A stretch of 64,000 nt of DNA from Rouxiella sp. WC2420. GTDB taxonomy: Bacteria; Pseudomonadota; Gammaproteobacteria; Enterobacterales; Enterobacteriaceae. The notes under the pieces were generated by a model. It saw nothing but the letters and a program-made list of their open reading frames with translations, was not told where the DNA came from and ran no database searches. How positions within the stretch are numbered: the stretch's first letter is position 1; every line of letters begins with the position of its first letter. The DNA lies in the NCBI RefSeq assembly GCF_041200025.1, contig NZ_CP165628.1, forward strand, positions 372,001-436,000, in the 5' to 3' direction. The position numbers and the translations under genes are program-made. Shown one piece after another: positions 34,031-47,903 of the stretch.

Positions 34031-34058
34031 TTGCGGCTCCTCAGAAACTCCCTATAAT
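34031..34058 (+). promoter_or_regulatory. rRNA operon promoter P1
   Basis: TTGCGG at 34031-34036 and TATAAT at 34053-34058 with the 16-base spacing typical of rrn promoters. It is preceded by an A/T-rich stretch that could act as an UP element. ACTCCCTATAATGC matches the E. coli rrnD P1 core. The stretch 33866-34030 shows no gene. Confidence 0.75.
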
Positions 34059-34149
34059 GCCGCTCCATCGACAGGGAACAACGCAGCAGCAACGCGGTGT
34101 GAACAAGTCGGAAAGCATTAAAAATGATGATGACCGCGAAAATAAACGG

Positions 34150-34177
34150 TTGACATCAAAAGAGGAAAGCGTAGAAT
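34150..34177 (+). promoter_or_regulatory. rRNA operon promoter P2
   Basis: TTGACA at 34150-34155 and TAGAAT at 34172-34177, 16-base spacing, 119 bases downstream of P1 as usual for tandem rrn promoters. Confidence 0.8.
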
Positions 34178-34216
34178 ACGCCACCTCGAGTTAGCAAGCG
34201 AAAGCGCGTAACTCAC

Positions 34217-34228
34217 TGCTCTTTAACA
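34217..34228 (+). promoter_or_regulatory. Leader boxA antitermination site
   Basis: TGCTCTTTAACA is the canonical rrn boxA, bound by NusB and S10 in the antitermination complex. It sits between P2 and the 16S gene. Confidence 0.9.
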
Positions 34229-34403
34229 ATTTATCAGACAATCTGTGTGGGCACTCACAAGACGATATCAGCCACTTCGGTGGCAACAGAATATCAAAGG
34301 CAGCAATGCCAAGTCTTAGAGTGACCAAGCAGTAATTCATTTTTGAATTATTACGAAAGTAAACTTTGAGCACCGCTGAACTTGTTTCAGCAAATCGAAC
34401 TTT

Positions 34404-35946
<1,543 letters not shown>

Positions 35947-36085
35947 CCTAAAGATACGCATTGTGCAGTGTCCACACAGATTGTCTGATGAAATTAACGA
36001 GCAAGAGCACCTGTTGATGCAGTGGGGGAAACCCTGCGCTGATACGAAAACGTGTCGAGTCAGTGATTCGAGACGGCATTTTCGT

Positions 36086-36161
36086 GTCCCCATCGTCTAG
36101 AGGCCTAGGACACTGCCCTTTCACGGCTGTAACAGGGGTTCGAATCCCCTTGGGGACGCCA
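36086..36161 (+). tRNA. tRNA-Glu (TTC)
   Basis: 76 bases, including encoded CCA. The acceptor pairs GTCCCC with GGGGAC, the anticodon loop is CTTTCAC with anticodon TTC at 36120-36122, and GTTCGAATC forms the T loop. It is the only tRNA in the 16S-23S spacer. Confidence 0.97.
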
Positions 36162-36252
36162 TCCGATAATGTGTGAAAGACATTATCACTCTGTACCTTC
36201 GCGGGTCAGAAACTATCGTAAAGATGACTTTATTGAGTCGTGTTTACGATAT

Positions 36253-36264
36253 TGCTCTTTAACA
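36253..36264 (+). promoter_or_regulatory. Spacer boxA antitermination site
   Basis: TGCTCTTTAACA, identical to the leader boxA, between tRNA-Glu and 23S, the usual second antitermination site of rrn operons. The rest of 36162-36418 is transcribed spacer. Confidence 0.88.
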
Positions 36265-36418
36265 ATCTGGAACAAGCTGAAAAATTGAAATGATACAGCT
36301 GAACATAACTCTCCGTAGAAGTACTGAGTTATGCGCACCTGTATTAGAGTCTCTCAAATAATCACGGCTACGAACGGCGTCACTCTTAACGAGTTTAAAA
36401 GACACCTTCGGGTTGTGA

Positions 36419-39325
<2,907 letters not shown>

Positions 39326-39446
39326 ACAACACCGAAGGTGTTTTAGAGAGACACAAAGACTTAAGTTTTGATATTCAGCTTGTTCAAAGATTGATTCTGA
39401 TGGCTGCCCTGAATAATGGGGAAAGCGGTTGGAATGAAACAGAATT

Positions 39447-39566
39447 TGCCTGGCGGCAGTAGCGCGGTGGTCCCACCTGACCCCATGCCGAACTCAGAAG
39501 TGAAACGCCGTAGCGCCGATGGTAGTGTGGGGTCTCCCCATGCGAGAGTAGGGAACTGCCAGGCAT
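39447..39566 (+). rRNA. 5S ribosomal RNA (first copy)
   Basis: 120 bases, TGCCTGGCGGC to GCCAGGCAT, with pairing ends. Identical, as far as I can see, to the second copy at 39873. Confidence 0.97.
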
Positions 39567-39611
39567 CAAATTAAAAGTAGTACTGTGTAGTAGTAGGACG
39601 GTTGCCTGCTC

Positions 39612-39711
39612 GAGAAGAGAGTAGGACTAAAAGCAACGCTTTTAGCACGTTGCTTGCAACGGCCCGAAGGGTGTATGACGGAGTCATACATAAACTGCCA
39701 TGCATCAAATT
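39612..39711 (+). repeat. Interrupted 5S-tail remnant, copy A
   Basis: GAGAGTAGGA and ACTGCCATGCATCAAAT, the two halves of the 5S 3' end and its downstream flank, are separated by about 65 bases. The inserted segment includes AACGGCCCGAAGGGTG and a perfect 8-base palindrome TGTATGAC-GGA-GTCATACA. A similar unit occurs at 40066. It looks like a decayed 5S gene end between the first 5S gene and tRNA-Thr. Confidence 0.6.
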
Positions 39712-39760
39712 AAACATCTTATTGTGAATTTACCAGTTGGATGTTGCAGTAGATTAGTAT

Positions 39761-39836
39761 GCTGATATGGCTCAGTTGGTAGAGCGCACCCTTGGTAAGG
39801 GTGAGGTCCCCAGTTCGACTCTGGGTATCAGCACCA
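39761..39836 (+). tRNA. tRNA-Thr (GGT)
   Basis: 76 bases including CCA. GCTGATA pairs with TATCAGC, anticodon GGT at 39794-39796, GTTCGACTC T loop. Its position between two 5S genes is that of thrV in E. coli rrnD. Confidence 0.97.
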
Positions 39837-39872
39837 GAAACAAAGCGTAGAGTTCGGTAAATTAACAGAATT

Positions 39873-39992
39873 TGCCTGGCGGCAGTAGCGCGGTGGTCCC
39901 ACCTGACCCCATGCCGAACTCAGAAGTGAAACGCCGTAGCGCCGATGGTAGTGTGGGGTCTCCCCATGCGAGAGTAGGGAACTGCCAGGCAT
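39873..39992 (+). rRNA. 5S ribosomal RNA (second copy)
   Basis: 120 bases with the same ends and sequence as the copy at 39447. It follows tRNA-Thr by 36 bases, matching the rrfD-thrV-rrfF arrangement of E. coli. Confidence 0.97.
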
Positions 39993-40006
39993 CAAATAAA
40001 CAGAGA

Positions 40007-40036
40007 AACCTCAGTCGAAAGACTGGGGTTTTTTTG
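40007..40036 (+). terminator. rRNA operon terminator
   Basis: AACCTCAGTC and GACTGGGGTT form a 10-base stem with one wobble around GAAA, followed by seven T residues, 15 bases after the second 5S gene. Confidence 0.93.
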
Positions 40037-40065
40037 TTTTCCTCCTATAGAGCGGTTTTCTGCGT

Positions 40066-40192
40066 GAGTAAGAGAGCAGGACTCCTGCCGGAGGCGGGAG
40101 AACGCTGCCTGTAACGGCCCGAAGGGGGTATGACAACGTCATGCATAAACTGCCAGCATCAAATAAGTAAAAACCTCAGTGAAAGCGGTTTT
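40066..40192 (+). repeat. Decayed rrn tail, copy B, with degenerate terminator
   Basis: Contains AAGAGAGCAGGACT, then AACGGCCCGAAGGGGGTATGAC, GTCATGCATAAACTGCCAGC and ATCAAATAA, parallel to copy A. AAACCTCAGTGAAAGCGGTTTTTT follows as a broken version of the terminator at 40007. This appears to be a duplicated 5S-plus-terminator end that has lost most of the 5S gene. No protein gene is in 39993-40301. Confidence 0.6.
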
Positions 40193-40245
40193 TTATTCTA
40201 CCTCATTGATAAGGGTGAGTGATTTTTGATCAGTCAATGCTTGAT

Positions 40246-40280
40246 AAAAAGGCCTCAATCTAACGATTGGGGCCTTTTTT
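40246..40280. terminator. Bidirectional terminator between rrn and actP
   Basis: AAAAAGGCCTCAATC and GATTGGGGCCTTTTTT form a 15-base stem (one wobble) around TAAC with T residues on both strands. It can end the rRNA operon and the convergent acs operon. Confidence 0.92.
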
Positions 40281-40301
40281 GTTTCTTTTATCGGCAATAA
40301 A

Positions 40302-41960
40302 TTAGTGTTTACTGCTCTGTGAAATCCCAATACCGGTTTGAGAGCGTACAAATTGGGGCCAGAAAAGCTTCCTTTCTGCTGCGCCAGAAGGGGATTTATC
40401 AGTAATTGAGAAGAACCAAATACCCACAAAAGCCACGATCATTGAGAACAATGCAGGATACTCATACGGGTAAATCGGCTTGGCGTGACCCAAAATTTGC
40501 ACCCAGATGGTCGGGCCGAGGATCATCAAAACGATCGCTGTAATTAGCCCTAACCACCCACCAATCATCGCACCGCGCGTAGTCAATTTAGACCAGTACA
40601 TAGATAGCAGAATAATAGGGAAGTTACAGCTGGCAGCGATTGAGAATGCCAGACCAACCATGAAGGCAATATTCTGTTTCTCAAACAAAATGCCTAGAGC
40701 GATTGCTACAAAGCCCAGCACCACGACCGTCGATTTCGATACGCGAAGCTCGGCTAACTCTGTGGCTTTGCCGTCTTTTATCACGCTGGAATAGAGGTCA
40801 TGCGAAACAGCAGACGCGCCCGCCAACGTTAACCCCGCAACGACTGCCAGAATGGTCGCGAAGGCAACTGCCGAGATAAAGCCAAGGAAGAAACTGCCAC
40901 CTACCGCGTTGGCAAGATGAACGGCAGCCATGTTATTTCCACCTAGCAGTGCGCCGCTGGCGTCTTTGAAGGCCGGATTAGAACTGACCAATACGATGGC
41001 ACCGAAGCCGATAATAAAGGTCAGAATATAAAAGTAACCAATAAAACCAGTGGCATAGAACACGCTTTTGCGCGCTTCTTTGGCATCGTTAACCGTGAAG
41101 AAGCGCATCAAAATGTGTGGCAAACCGGCTGTACCAAACATCAGTGCCAGCCCCAGCGATAGTGCCGATATCGGGTCTGATACCAACCCTCCGGGACTCA
41201 TAATGGCAAGCCCTTTGGGATGCACGGCCACGGCTTGAGTAAACAGCGTATTGAAGTTGAAACCCACGGATTTCATCACCATTATCGCCATAAAGGTGGC
41301 ACCCGCCAGCAGTAGGACTGCCTTGATGATTTGCACCCAGGTGGTCGCCAGCATGCCGCCAAAAAGAACGTAAAGCACCATCAGAATACCGACCAGCACG
41401 ACTGCCACCAGATAGTTCAGCCCGAATAGCAACTGAATAAGCTTGCCCGCACCTACCATCTGCGCAATCAGGTACAAGGCGACGACAACCAATGAGCCGC
41501 AGGCTGACAGAGTGCGAATTGGTTTCTGTTTTAGACGATAGGAAGCCACATCGGCAAAGGTATATTTACCCAGGTTACGTAATCGCTCGGCAATCAGAAA
41601 CAGAATAATCGGCCAGCCAATCAGAAAGCCGATCGAGTAAATCAGCCCATCGTAGCCCGAGGTATAAACCAGTGCCGAGATCCCCAGGAACGAAGCGGCA
41701 GACATAAAGTCTCCCGCAATGGCCAAACCGTTTTGTAGCCCGGTAATCTGCCCACCTGCCGTGTAGTAATCCGTACGCGAGCGAGTGCGTTTTGATGCCC
41801 AATAGGTGATATAGAGTGTCGCGCCAACGAACAATACAAACATGATAATAGCTTCGATATTAAGCGGTTGCCGTTGCACAGCTCCGGCAATACCCTCGGC
41901 GGCCCAGGCACTGGAACTCAGCGCCAGAAGAGCCAGAACTCCCAGACGACGGGCGTTCAT
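40302..41960 (-). CDS. actP: Acetate/glycolate:cation symporter ActP
   Basis: Inner-membrane sodium:solute symporter family transporter that takes up acetate at low concentration. 552 residues with an N-terminal signal-like segment (SSAWAAEG) and about 13 transmembrane helices. TADYYTAGG-type loop ([17 protein letters not shown]) and the SSS family [13 protein letters not shown] motif are present. It overlaps yjcH by 4 bases and ends the acs-yjcH-actP operon. Confidence 0.97.
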   Translation of the reverse strand: MNARRLGVLALLALSSSAWAAEGIAGAVQRQPLNIEAIIMFVLFVGATLYITYWASKRTRSRTDYYTAGGQITGLQNGLAIAGDFMSAASFLGISALVYTSGYDGLIYSIGFLIGWPIILFLIAERLRNLGKYTFADVASYRLKQKPIRTLSACGSLVVVALYLIAQMVGAGKLIQLLFGLNYLVAVVLVGILMVLYVLFGGMLATTWVQIIKAVLLLAGATFMAIMVMKSVGFNFNTLFTQAVAVHPKGLAIMSPGGLVSDPISALSLGLALMFGTAGLPHILMRFFTVNDAKEARKSVFYATGFIGYFYILTFIIGFGAIVLVSSNPAFKDASGALLGGNNMAAVHLANAVGGSFFLGFISAVAFATILAVVAGLTLAGASAVSHDLYSSVIKDGKATELAELRVSKSTVVVLGFVAIALGILFEKQNIAFMVGLAFSIAASCNFPIILLSMYWSKLTTRGAMIGGWLGLITAIVLMILGPTIWVQILGHAKPIYPYEYPALFSMIVAFVGIWFFSITDKSPSGAAERKLFWPQFVRSQTGIGISQSSKH

Positions 41961-42268
41961 GGCTTCACCTCACGGATAATATCAGCGGTCAAACGGTCAA
42001 ATTCACCGTTAGCGCGGAAAACATAAATACCTGTCAGCACAAAAGATATAACGATTAAACCGACACCAACAGGGATGCCTCGCGTAATGGTTGCGCCAGC
42101 ATAGAGAGGCGTGCCAAGCCATTGAGGCTCAAAGGCTATCAGGAAGATAAAAGCGACGTATAGCACCAAAGTGATGATAGAAAGCAGCCAGGCGAACCGG
42201 CTGCGTTTATGTACCAACTCTTTAAAGCGCGGATTACTTTCAACCTTTTGATAAATGAGATCATTCAT
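41957..42268 (-). CDS. yjcH: DUF485 inner-membrane protein YjcH
   Basis: Small membrane protein, 103 residues, with two transmembrane segments ([18 protein letters not shown] and [17 protein letters not shown]). It always sits between acs and actP and is thought to assist acetate uptake, but its exact role is not established. ATG with GGAG upstream; the stop overlaps the actP start. Confidence 0.95.
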   Translation of the reverse strand: MNDLIYQKVESNPRFKELVHKRSRFAWLLSIITLVLYVAFIFLIAFEPQWLGTPLYAGATITRGIPVGVGLIVISFVLTGIYVFRANGEFDRLTADIIREVKP

Positions 42269-42322
42269 CTACACGACTCCTATGAGGCATTGATTGAGTT
42301 CACCGCGCTCAGGCGGTGAAAA

Positions 42323-44284
42323 TTATGACGACGTTTTCATTGATTGTTTTTCTTCCAGCAATTTATCGACCACGCCCGGATCGGCGAGGGTTGAGGTATC
42401 TCCAAAGTTTGAGGTATCGCCCGCGGCGATCTTGCGCAGAATACGGCGCATGATTTTACCGGAGCGGGTTTTAGGCAATGAATCTGTCCAGTGAAGGATA
42501 TCCGGCGTCGCGATTGGCCCTATTTCCTTGCGTACCCAGTTACGCACTTCGGTATAGAGTTCTGGCGACGGTTCTTCACCATGATTCAAGGTTACGTAGG
42601 CGTAAATAGCCTGACCTTTGATGCTGTGCGGATAACCAACGACTGCGGCTTCGGCAATCTTTGGATGCGAAACCAACGCCGATTCGATTTCGGCAGTACC
42701 CAGGCGGTGACCAGAAATATTCAGAACGTCATCCACGCGTCCGGTGATCCAGTAATAACCGTCTTCGTCACGGCGCGCGCCGTCACCGCTGAAATACATG
42801 TTTTTGAAGGTCGAGAAATAGGTCTGCTCAAAGCGTTCGTGGTCGCCAAACAGCGTACGTGCCTGACCCGGCCAGGAATCGGTAATTACCAGATTACCCT
42901 CGGTCGCCCCTTCCTGCGGATTGCCTTCATTATCGACCAGCGCAGGCTGTACGCCGAAGAATGGCAATGTCGCCGAGCCGGCCTTAAGTTCAGTAGCGCC
43001 CGGCAGCGGGGTTATCATGAAACCGCCGGTCTCGGTTTGCCACCAGGTATCTACAATCGGGCAATCACTATTGCCGATCGTTTTGTAGTACCACTCCCAG
43101 GCTTCTGGATTAATCGGTTCGCCGACTGATCCCAGAATACGCAACGAGCTGCGGGTAGTGCCTTCAATCGCTTTATCACCTTCGGCCATCAGAGCACGGA
43201 TTGCGGTCGGCGCGGTATAAAGGATATTAACTTTATGTTTGTCTACAACCTGCGACATGCGGTTGGTTTGCGGATAGTTTGGTACCCCTTCGAACATCAG
43301 TGTAATCGCACCCACGGCCAACGGCCCGTAGAGCAAATAGCTGTGGCCTGTCACCCAGCCAACGTCGGCGGTACACCAATAGACATCGCCAGGATGGTAA
43401 TCGAAGGTGTATTTAAAGGTCAGCGCGGCATAAACCAGATAGCCGCCAGTAGTGTGCAGCACGCCCTTAGGCTTGCCGGTTGAACCCGAGGTATAAAGAA
43501 TGAACAGTGGATCTTCGGCTTTCATTTCTGTCGGCGGGCATTCGGCAGAAGCGTTCGCGATGACTTCGTGCCACCAAACATCGCGCCCCTCTTTCCATTC
43601 GCCTTTCTTGCCGGTGCGTTGGTAAACGATGACATTGGTAATGCTAACGACTGCGGGGTTTTTCAGCGCATCGTCAACGTTTTGTTTAAGCGGAATGGTG
43701 CGACCAGCACGAAGGCCTTCATCAGCGGTGATCACCAGTTTGGCGTTGGAATCGATGATACGGCCAGATACTGCTTCTGGGGAGAATCCGGCAAAAATTA
43801 CCGAATGTACCGCCCCGATACGCGCGCAGGCCAGCATTGCCACGGCGGCCTCAGGCACCATTGGCATATAGATGGCCACCACGTCACCTTTTTGCACACC
43901 GTGATCTTTCAATACGTTGGCAAATTTGCACACGTCTTCGTGCAGCTGTTTGTAGGTGACGAATCTGTTTTCTGCATTCGGATCGTCGCCTTCCCAAATG
44001 ATCGCTACCTGATCCCCACGATCGGCCAAGTGACGATCCAGGCAGTTTGCTGCCAGATTCAGCGTGCCATCCTCAAACCAGCGGATATCAATATTGCCGG
44101 GTGCAAAGGAAGTATTTTTAACTTTAGTGAACGGTTTGATCCAGTCGAGCACCTTGGCCTGCTCACCCCAGAACGTCTCAGGATCCTCAACAGACTGTTG
44201 ATAATATTGCTGATATTTCTCAGGTGTGATTAAGGCTCGCTCTGCAATTGAAGCAGGAATCGGATGCTTTTGAGATTGGCTCAT
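42323..44284 (-). CDS. acs: Acetyl-CoA synthetase
   Basis: Converts acetate, ATP and CoA to acetyl-CoA through acetyl-AMP; the high-affinity acetate scavenging route. 653 residues. The AMP-binding P-loop [19 protein letters not shown] (about 263-281), the WWQTETGG motif and the C-terminal [11 protein letters not shown], with the lysine acetylated in relatives, are all intact. First gene of acs-yjcH-actP. I see no clear CRP site in the 115 bases upstream. Confidence 0.97.
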   Translation of the reverse strand: MSQSQKHPIPASIAERALITPEKYQQYYQQSVEDPETFWGEQAKVLDWIKPFTKVKNTSFAPGNIDIRWFEDGTLNLAANCLDRHLADRGDQVAIIWEGDDPNAENRFVTYKQLHEDVCKFANVLKDHGVQKGDVVAIYMPMVPEAAVAMLACARIGAVHSVIFAGFSPEAVSGRIIDSNAKLVITADEGLRAGRTIPLKQNVDDALKNPAVVSITNVIVYQRTGKKGEWKEGRDVWWHEVIANASAECPPTEMKAEDPLFILYTSGSTGKPKGVLHTTGGYLVYAALTFKYTFDYHPGDVYWCTADVGWVTGHSYLLYGPLAVGAITLMFEGVPNYPQTNRMSQVVDKHKVNILYTAPTAIRALMAEGDKAIEGTTRSSLRILGSVGEPINPEAWEWYYKTIGNSDCPIVDTWWQTETGGFMITPLPGATELKAGSATLPFFGVQPALVDNEGNPQEGATEGNLVITDSWPGQARTLFGDHERFEQTYFSTFKNMYFSGDGARRDEDGYYWITGRVDDVLNISGHRLGTAEIESALVSHPKIAEAAVVGYPHSIKGQAIYAYVTLNHGEEPSPELYTEVRNWVRKEIGPIATPDILHWTDSLPKTRSGKIMRRILRKIAAGDTSNFGDTSTLADPGVVDKLLEEKQSMKTSS

Positions 44285-44399
44285 TATTGTTCTCCTTATG
44301 AATATGTTAATACTATGTCAATCAAAGGTTAATTGTAGTTTGCTGACCAGCTTTGTTTGGCTTTTGGGTGGCAGATCACGCAATGTCTCGGCAAGACAA

Positions 44400-45437
44400 T
44401 CAGTTGTCATTGCTGTTTATAAATTGAGCGGTTAATTCAACACTTTTTCGCTCAAAATCGATTCTGATTTGGCTGCCTAACGGCAACGTTAACATTGGAT
44501 GGGTGTGACAACAGTCAAAGCCATCGACGATTGGCAGAGACTGTCCGTTAAGAACTTCTTGAAGAACATCGAAAGGACGGCGACCCGTACCTTTATCATC
44601 AAATCCTTCGTGTTTACCCAGCAAGACGGCAGCGACGCGATCAAACACACCATTAAGTTTAAGCATGTTGAATGAACGTTCGATGGTGGCGATATCCAGG
44701 AGGCTGTCTTCAATCAGTAAAATATCGCCGCGCCTGATTTCAGGCATGTACGGGCTGCCCCAAATGCCGGATAAAGTATTCAGATTGCCACCAATCACTC
44801 TTCCCGATACCGAGCCCGAGCCAATAAACCGGCAGTCATTTTCATAGAGTTTTTTTGGCCGTTCGGGGGACGTGGTATCCCAGTTAAGCTTTTCATCGCT
44901 CCAGACTGGCGGTAGGGGATAGGTGTAAGGCAGAGCAGGAGGCGTTATCAGCAAATCAGAAAAAGATTGCCAGGTCGTGTCGACCAGGGGAGGAAACTCG
45001 CCGAAAGAGGCGACCAACGCCGGGCCGTAGAAAGTGATTAACCCGGTTTTGGCATAAATACCCAACAGCAAAGCGGTGCTGTCTGAATAACCGATGATAA
45101 TTTTTGGATCGGCTTTAATCGCCTCATAGTCAATATAAGGCAGCAGCGCATTGCTGTTCATACCACCAATGGTTGACATCACGCAGCGAACTTTGGGGTC
45201 GCGCAGTAGCTGATTAAGCTCTTCGGCGCGTTCCTTGATGCTTCCCGAACGATAAAAATCGGATTTTTGCGTCAGACTTCCGGCCTGAAGTTTGAATCCT
45301 TTTGCCTGCAAAAACTGTTTGGCACGAGCAAAGCGATTGGGTGCGGTAACGGTGACAGGCGATGATGCCGAGAAAAAACCAATGGTTTGTCCTGGCACAA
45401 GTGACTGAGGTAACAGCATTTGAAAGGCAGTATCCAT
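44400..45437 (-). CDS. S66 family peptidase resembling microcin C immunity protein MccF
   Basis: Serine carboxypeptidase-like hydrolase. The closest family member by features is MccF, which cleaves the amide bond of processed microcin C and similar aminoacyl-sulfamoyl nucleotides; LdcA, which cuts murein tetrapeptides, is the other relative. The product has 345 residues, MccF-like and longer than LdcA. Ser118 (GYSDST), Glu243 (LLIEDS) and His311 (CCHTHP) fall at the numbers I recall for the MccF triad, and Trp186 sits in the loop where MccF contacts the nucleobase. The ATG at 45437 has AAGGAG 8 bases upstream. No signal peptide, and no mcc biosynthesis genes nearby. Confidence 0.85.
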   Translation of the reverse strand: MDTAFQMLLPQSLVPGQTIGFFSASSPVTVTAPNRFARAKQFLQAKGFKLQAGSLTQKSDFYRSGSIKERAEELNQLLRDPKVRCVMSTIGGMNSNALLPYIDYEAIKADPKIIIGYSDSTALLLGIYAKTGLITFYGPALVASFGEFPPLVDTTWQSFSDLLITPPALPYTYPLPPVWSDEKLNWDTTSPERPKKLYENDCRFIGSGSVSGRVIGGNLNTLSGIWGSPYMPEIRRGDILLIEDSLLDIATIERSFNMLKLNGVFDRVAAVLLGKHEGFDDKGTGRRPFDVLQEVLNGQSLPIVDGFDCCHTHPMLTLPLGSQIRIDFERKSVELTAQFINSNDN

Positions 45438-45541
45438 AGGGTTCACTCCTTGTGACTGGGGAACCTTACCATCGCTTATTCGTTAAATTTCCTCAATAAA
45501 AATAGTGTGGCGCAATGAAACATGCTCATTCAACGCCATCC

Positions 45542-47014
45542 TTAAATGGGTACAGAGAACTCGAAACAGGCACCTTTGCCAGGGCGATCAATTAATGTGA
45601 TATCGCTGCCGTGCAGTTCGAGTATGCGTTTTACAATCATCAGGCCCAGCCCTCCCGCGCGTTTGCGGCCAGTGCTTAAAATTGACGGGCGAATAAAAAG
45701 ATCGTTCTTGAGTTCGGCGGCAATCCCCGGACCGCTATCGTTTAGCTGCACCATAACTTTTTCCTGCTGTGGCCACAGGCGTATTTCAATCGTGCCGTGG
45801 TCGGGAGTAAATCTGATCGCGTTATCCAGCAGATTGGTCATCACCCGCTCGATCATTGCCAAATCAGCATTGACCAGAGGAATGCCCTGCGTCATATCGG
45901 CCTGTAACGTTAAATGGCGCGTTTCGGCGGTGAGTTCAAATTTTTGATAGACGTCCTGCACCAGCTCAGACATTGAAAACGGCTCTTTCTGCGGTTTCAC
46001 CACGCCGTACTCGAGGCGCGCCAGTTCGAACAACTCCTGAGCCAATCGTCCAACCTTTTTACTCTGCACCAGAGCGATGTTCAGATAGCGATGGCGATCT
46101 TCATCGCTGAGCTGGTCAGATTTCACCGACAGAGTTTCGAGATAGCCGTGCAGCGAAGTCAAAGGCGTACGTAAATCATGGGAGATATTGGCGATAAATT
46201 CACGCCGCTGCTGGTCCTGGCGAGTCAGTCTCTGCCACTGTTCGTCGATGCGTTTTGCCATGTTGATAAAGGTCTGCTGGAGCTGGAATACCTCGTCACG
46301 TTGCGCATTGGCGGCAGGAACCGTTTGTGACAAAGCTTGTACCGCCTCCAGGCCACCACTGTCGAGATTTCTGATTTGCGCAGTCAGGCGACGGATAGGG
46401 CGCGTGACCCAGCGGAATGCAAATCCCCCGGCCACCAGGCCAAATAAAATCACCAGCCCCATGGAGCGCACAGCCATCATGACTGCCGATTGAAGCTGGG
46501 CATCGCGGTCCAGCGCACTATATTGATCGCCCAGCAAAACGATGTAGATATAACCCTGCAACTGTCCGTGATCGAGCAAAGGCGCAGCGCTAAATACCTG
46601 ATGTGAAGTTTGATCGGCATGGCGAGGGTTATCGCCATAGACCGGCATTTTTGCTCCCTTGAGCAATGCCTTTACCGGTTGCAGATTCACCAGCGACAAT
46701 TTTACCGCGCCTGCCGGGGCGGCATCGCCAATAATTTTTCCTTGTTTATCTAGAAGATAAACTTCAACGCTGGGATTCACCGCCATCAGTTGATCAAAAA
46801 GGGTATGAACGGAAGCTGTGTTCAGTCCATTTTGGCCGAGCAAAGGGTTGCTGTCGGCAATGTGTTTGGCCATATCTTGCGACAGCCGCTGGATAACCGC
46901 CTGACTGTACTGACTGCTCGAACGAACCTGTAAAATACCCGAAATCGTGCAGCAGGCGACCAGCAAGAGGGTAAAGACTAACGTCAGTCGCTGTGAAAGT
47001 GTCATATTTTTCAT
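45542..47014 (-). CDS. Sensor histidine kinase
   Basis: Inner-membrane sensor of a two-component pair with the regulator just upstream. 490 residues: TM1 (about 11-30), a periplasmic sensor domain (about 31-180), TM2 (about 181-200) and HAMP (about 201-260). The HisKA H-box has His279 (NISHDLRTPLTSLHGYLE) and the ATPase domain shows NLLDNAIRFTPD, DSGPGIA and GGLGLMIVK. The ATG at 47014 lies 4 bases after the regulator stop. The sensor domain is not one I recognise. Its neighbours suggest it senses periplasmic oxidant stress, as HprS does in E. coli; that is inference. Confidence 0.9.
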   Translation of the reverse strand: MKNMTLSQRLTLVFTLLLVACCTISGILQVRSSSQYSQAVIQRLSQDMAKHIADSNPLLGQNGLNTASVHTLFDQLMAVNPSVEVYLLDKQGKIIGDAAPAGAVKLSLVNLQPVKALLKGAKMPVYGDNPRHADQTSHQVFSAAPLLDHGQLQGYIYIVLLGDQYSALDRDAQLQSAVMMAVRSMGLVILFGLVAGGFAFRWVTRPIRRLTAQIRNLDSGGLEAVQALSQTVPAANAQRDEVFQLQQTFINMAKRIDEQWQRLTRQDQQRREFIANISHDLRTPLTSLHGYLETLSVKSDQLSDEDRHRYLNIALVQSKKVGRLAQELFELARLEYGVVKPQKEPFSMSELVQDVYQKFELTAETRHLTLQADMTQGIPLVNADLAMIERVMTNLLDNAIRFTPDHGTIEIRLWPQQEKVMVQLNDSGPGIAAELKNDLFIRPSILSTGRKRAGGLGLMIVKRILELHGSDITLIDRPGKGACFEFSVPI

Positions 47015-47018
47015 TGCA

Positions 47019-47741
47019 TTACCCCTGAGATTCATCAGTGGATAGTATAAATTTGTAGCCTTTCCCCCACACAGTCAAAATCCTGTCAGGTTCTGCCGGA
47101 TTAGCCTCAATCTTGATGCGTAACCGATTGATATGAGTATTAACCGTGTGCTCATAGCCTTCATGTTGATACCCCCAAACCTGATTCAGCAAACTAAGGC
47201 GCGAGAAGACTTTTCCCGGATTTTTAGCGAAGAAATACAGTAAATCGAATTCACGGGGCGTTAGCTCAATATTCTGCTGGTTAAGCAATACTTCACGGGA
47301 AATAGGATCGATAACCAGCCCGCCCGAGCTGAGCGTTCCGGCATCCATTTGCAGATTTCTGCCCATCGCATCTTGTCGCCTGAATAGCGCTTTTACCCGG
47401 GCAACCAACTCCAGCATTGAAAAAGGCTTCGCCAGATAGTCATCAGCTCCCAGCTCTAGGCCCAGAACGCGGTGGATCTCGCTGGAGCGCGCGCTGATGA
47501 TGATAATCGGCGTATAGCGCGTCATGTTTCGGGCGCGGCGGCAAATTTCCAAACCATCGACGCCGGGCAACATCAAATCCAGTATCAGGGCATCCCACCC
47601 TCCCTTATCAAGCAGCGCGACACCCCGATCGCCATCAGCGGCATGGGTAATGACATAGCCTTCATCGCGCAGATGCAGCGTCAGCAGCTCGGCAATATTG
47701 CTATCGTCTTCAACAATCAGAATCTTTTTATTCTTTTCCAT
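47019..47741 (-). CDS. OmpR/PhoB family response regulator
   Basis: Partner of the downstream kinase. 240 residues from ATG 47741: a receiver domain with Asp11/Asp12, phospho-acceptor Asp55 (LILDLMLPG) and Lys105 (LAKPFS), and a winged-helix DNA-binding domain with LTPREFDLLYFF and VNTHINRLRIKIE. The upstream in-frame start at 47804 would add 21 residues not typical of the family. Divergent from the cytochrome b561 operon across 162 bases, so it probably controls it. Confidence 0.92.
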   Translation of the reverse strand: MEKNKKILIVEDDSNIAELLTLHLRDEGYVITHAADGDRGVALLDKGGWDALILDLMLPGVDGLEICRRARNMTRYTPIIIISARSSEIHRVLGLELGADDYLAKPFSMLELVARVKALFRRQDAMGRNLQMDAGTLSSGGLVIDPISREVLLNQQNIELTPREFDLLYFFAKNPGKVFSRLSLLNQVWGYQHEGYEHTVNTHINRLRIKIEANPAEPDRILTVWGKGYKFILSTDESQG

Positions 47742-47903
47742 CAGTCGCGCCTTGAACCGGTTAAAGCCTGTTCGATCAGCTTGCAGTCTACACAAGGTCA
47801 TCATCCGGAGTTATCACATTTTGTTTAACTTTGCGTGATGTCTCGGGGAACAAATCAATTCAATACTGCTTGCATCGAAAGTCGTGGGGCACAGGAGCAG
47901 TGG

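Noticed and set aside
43568-44233. 221-codon plus-strand frame within acs
   Set aside because: Antisense to acs; no domain and no start signal.
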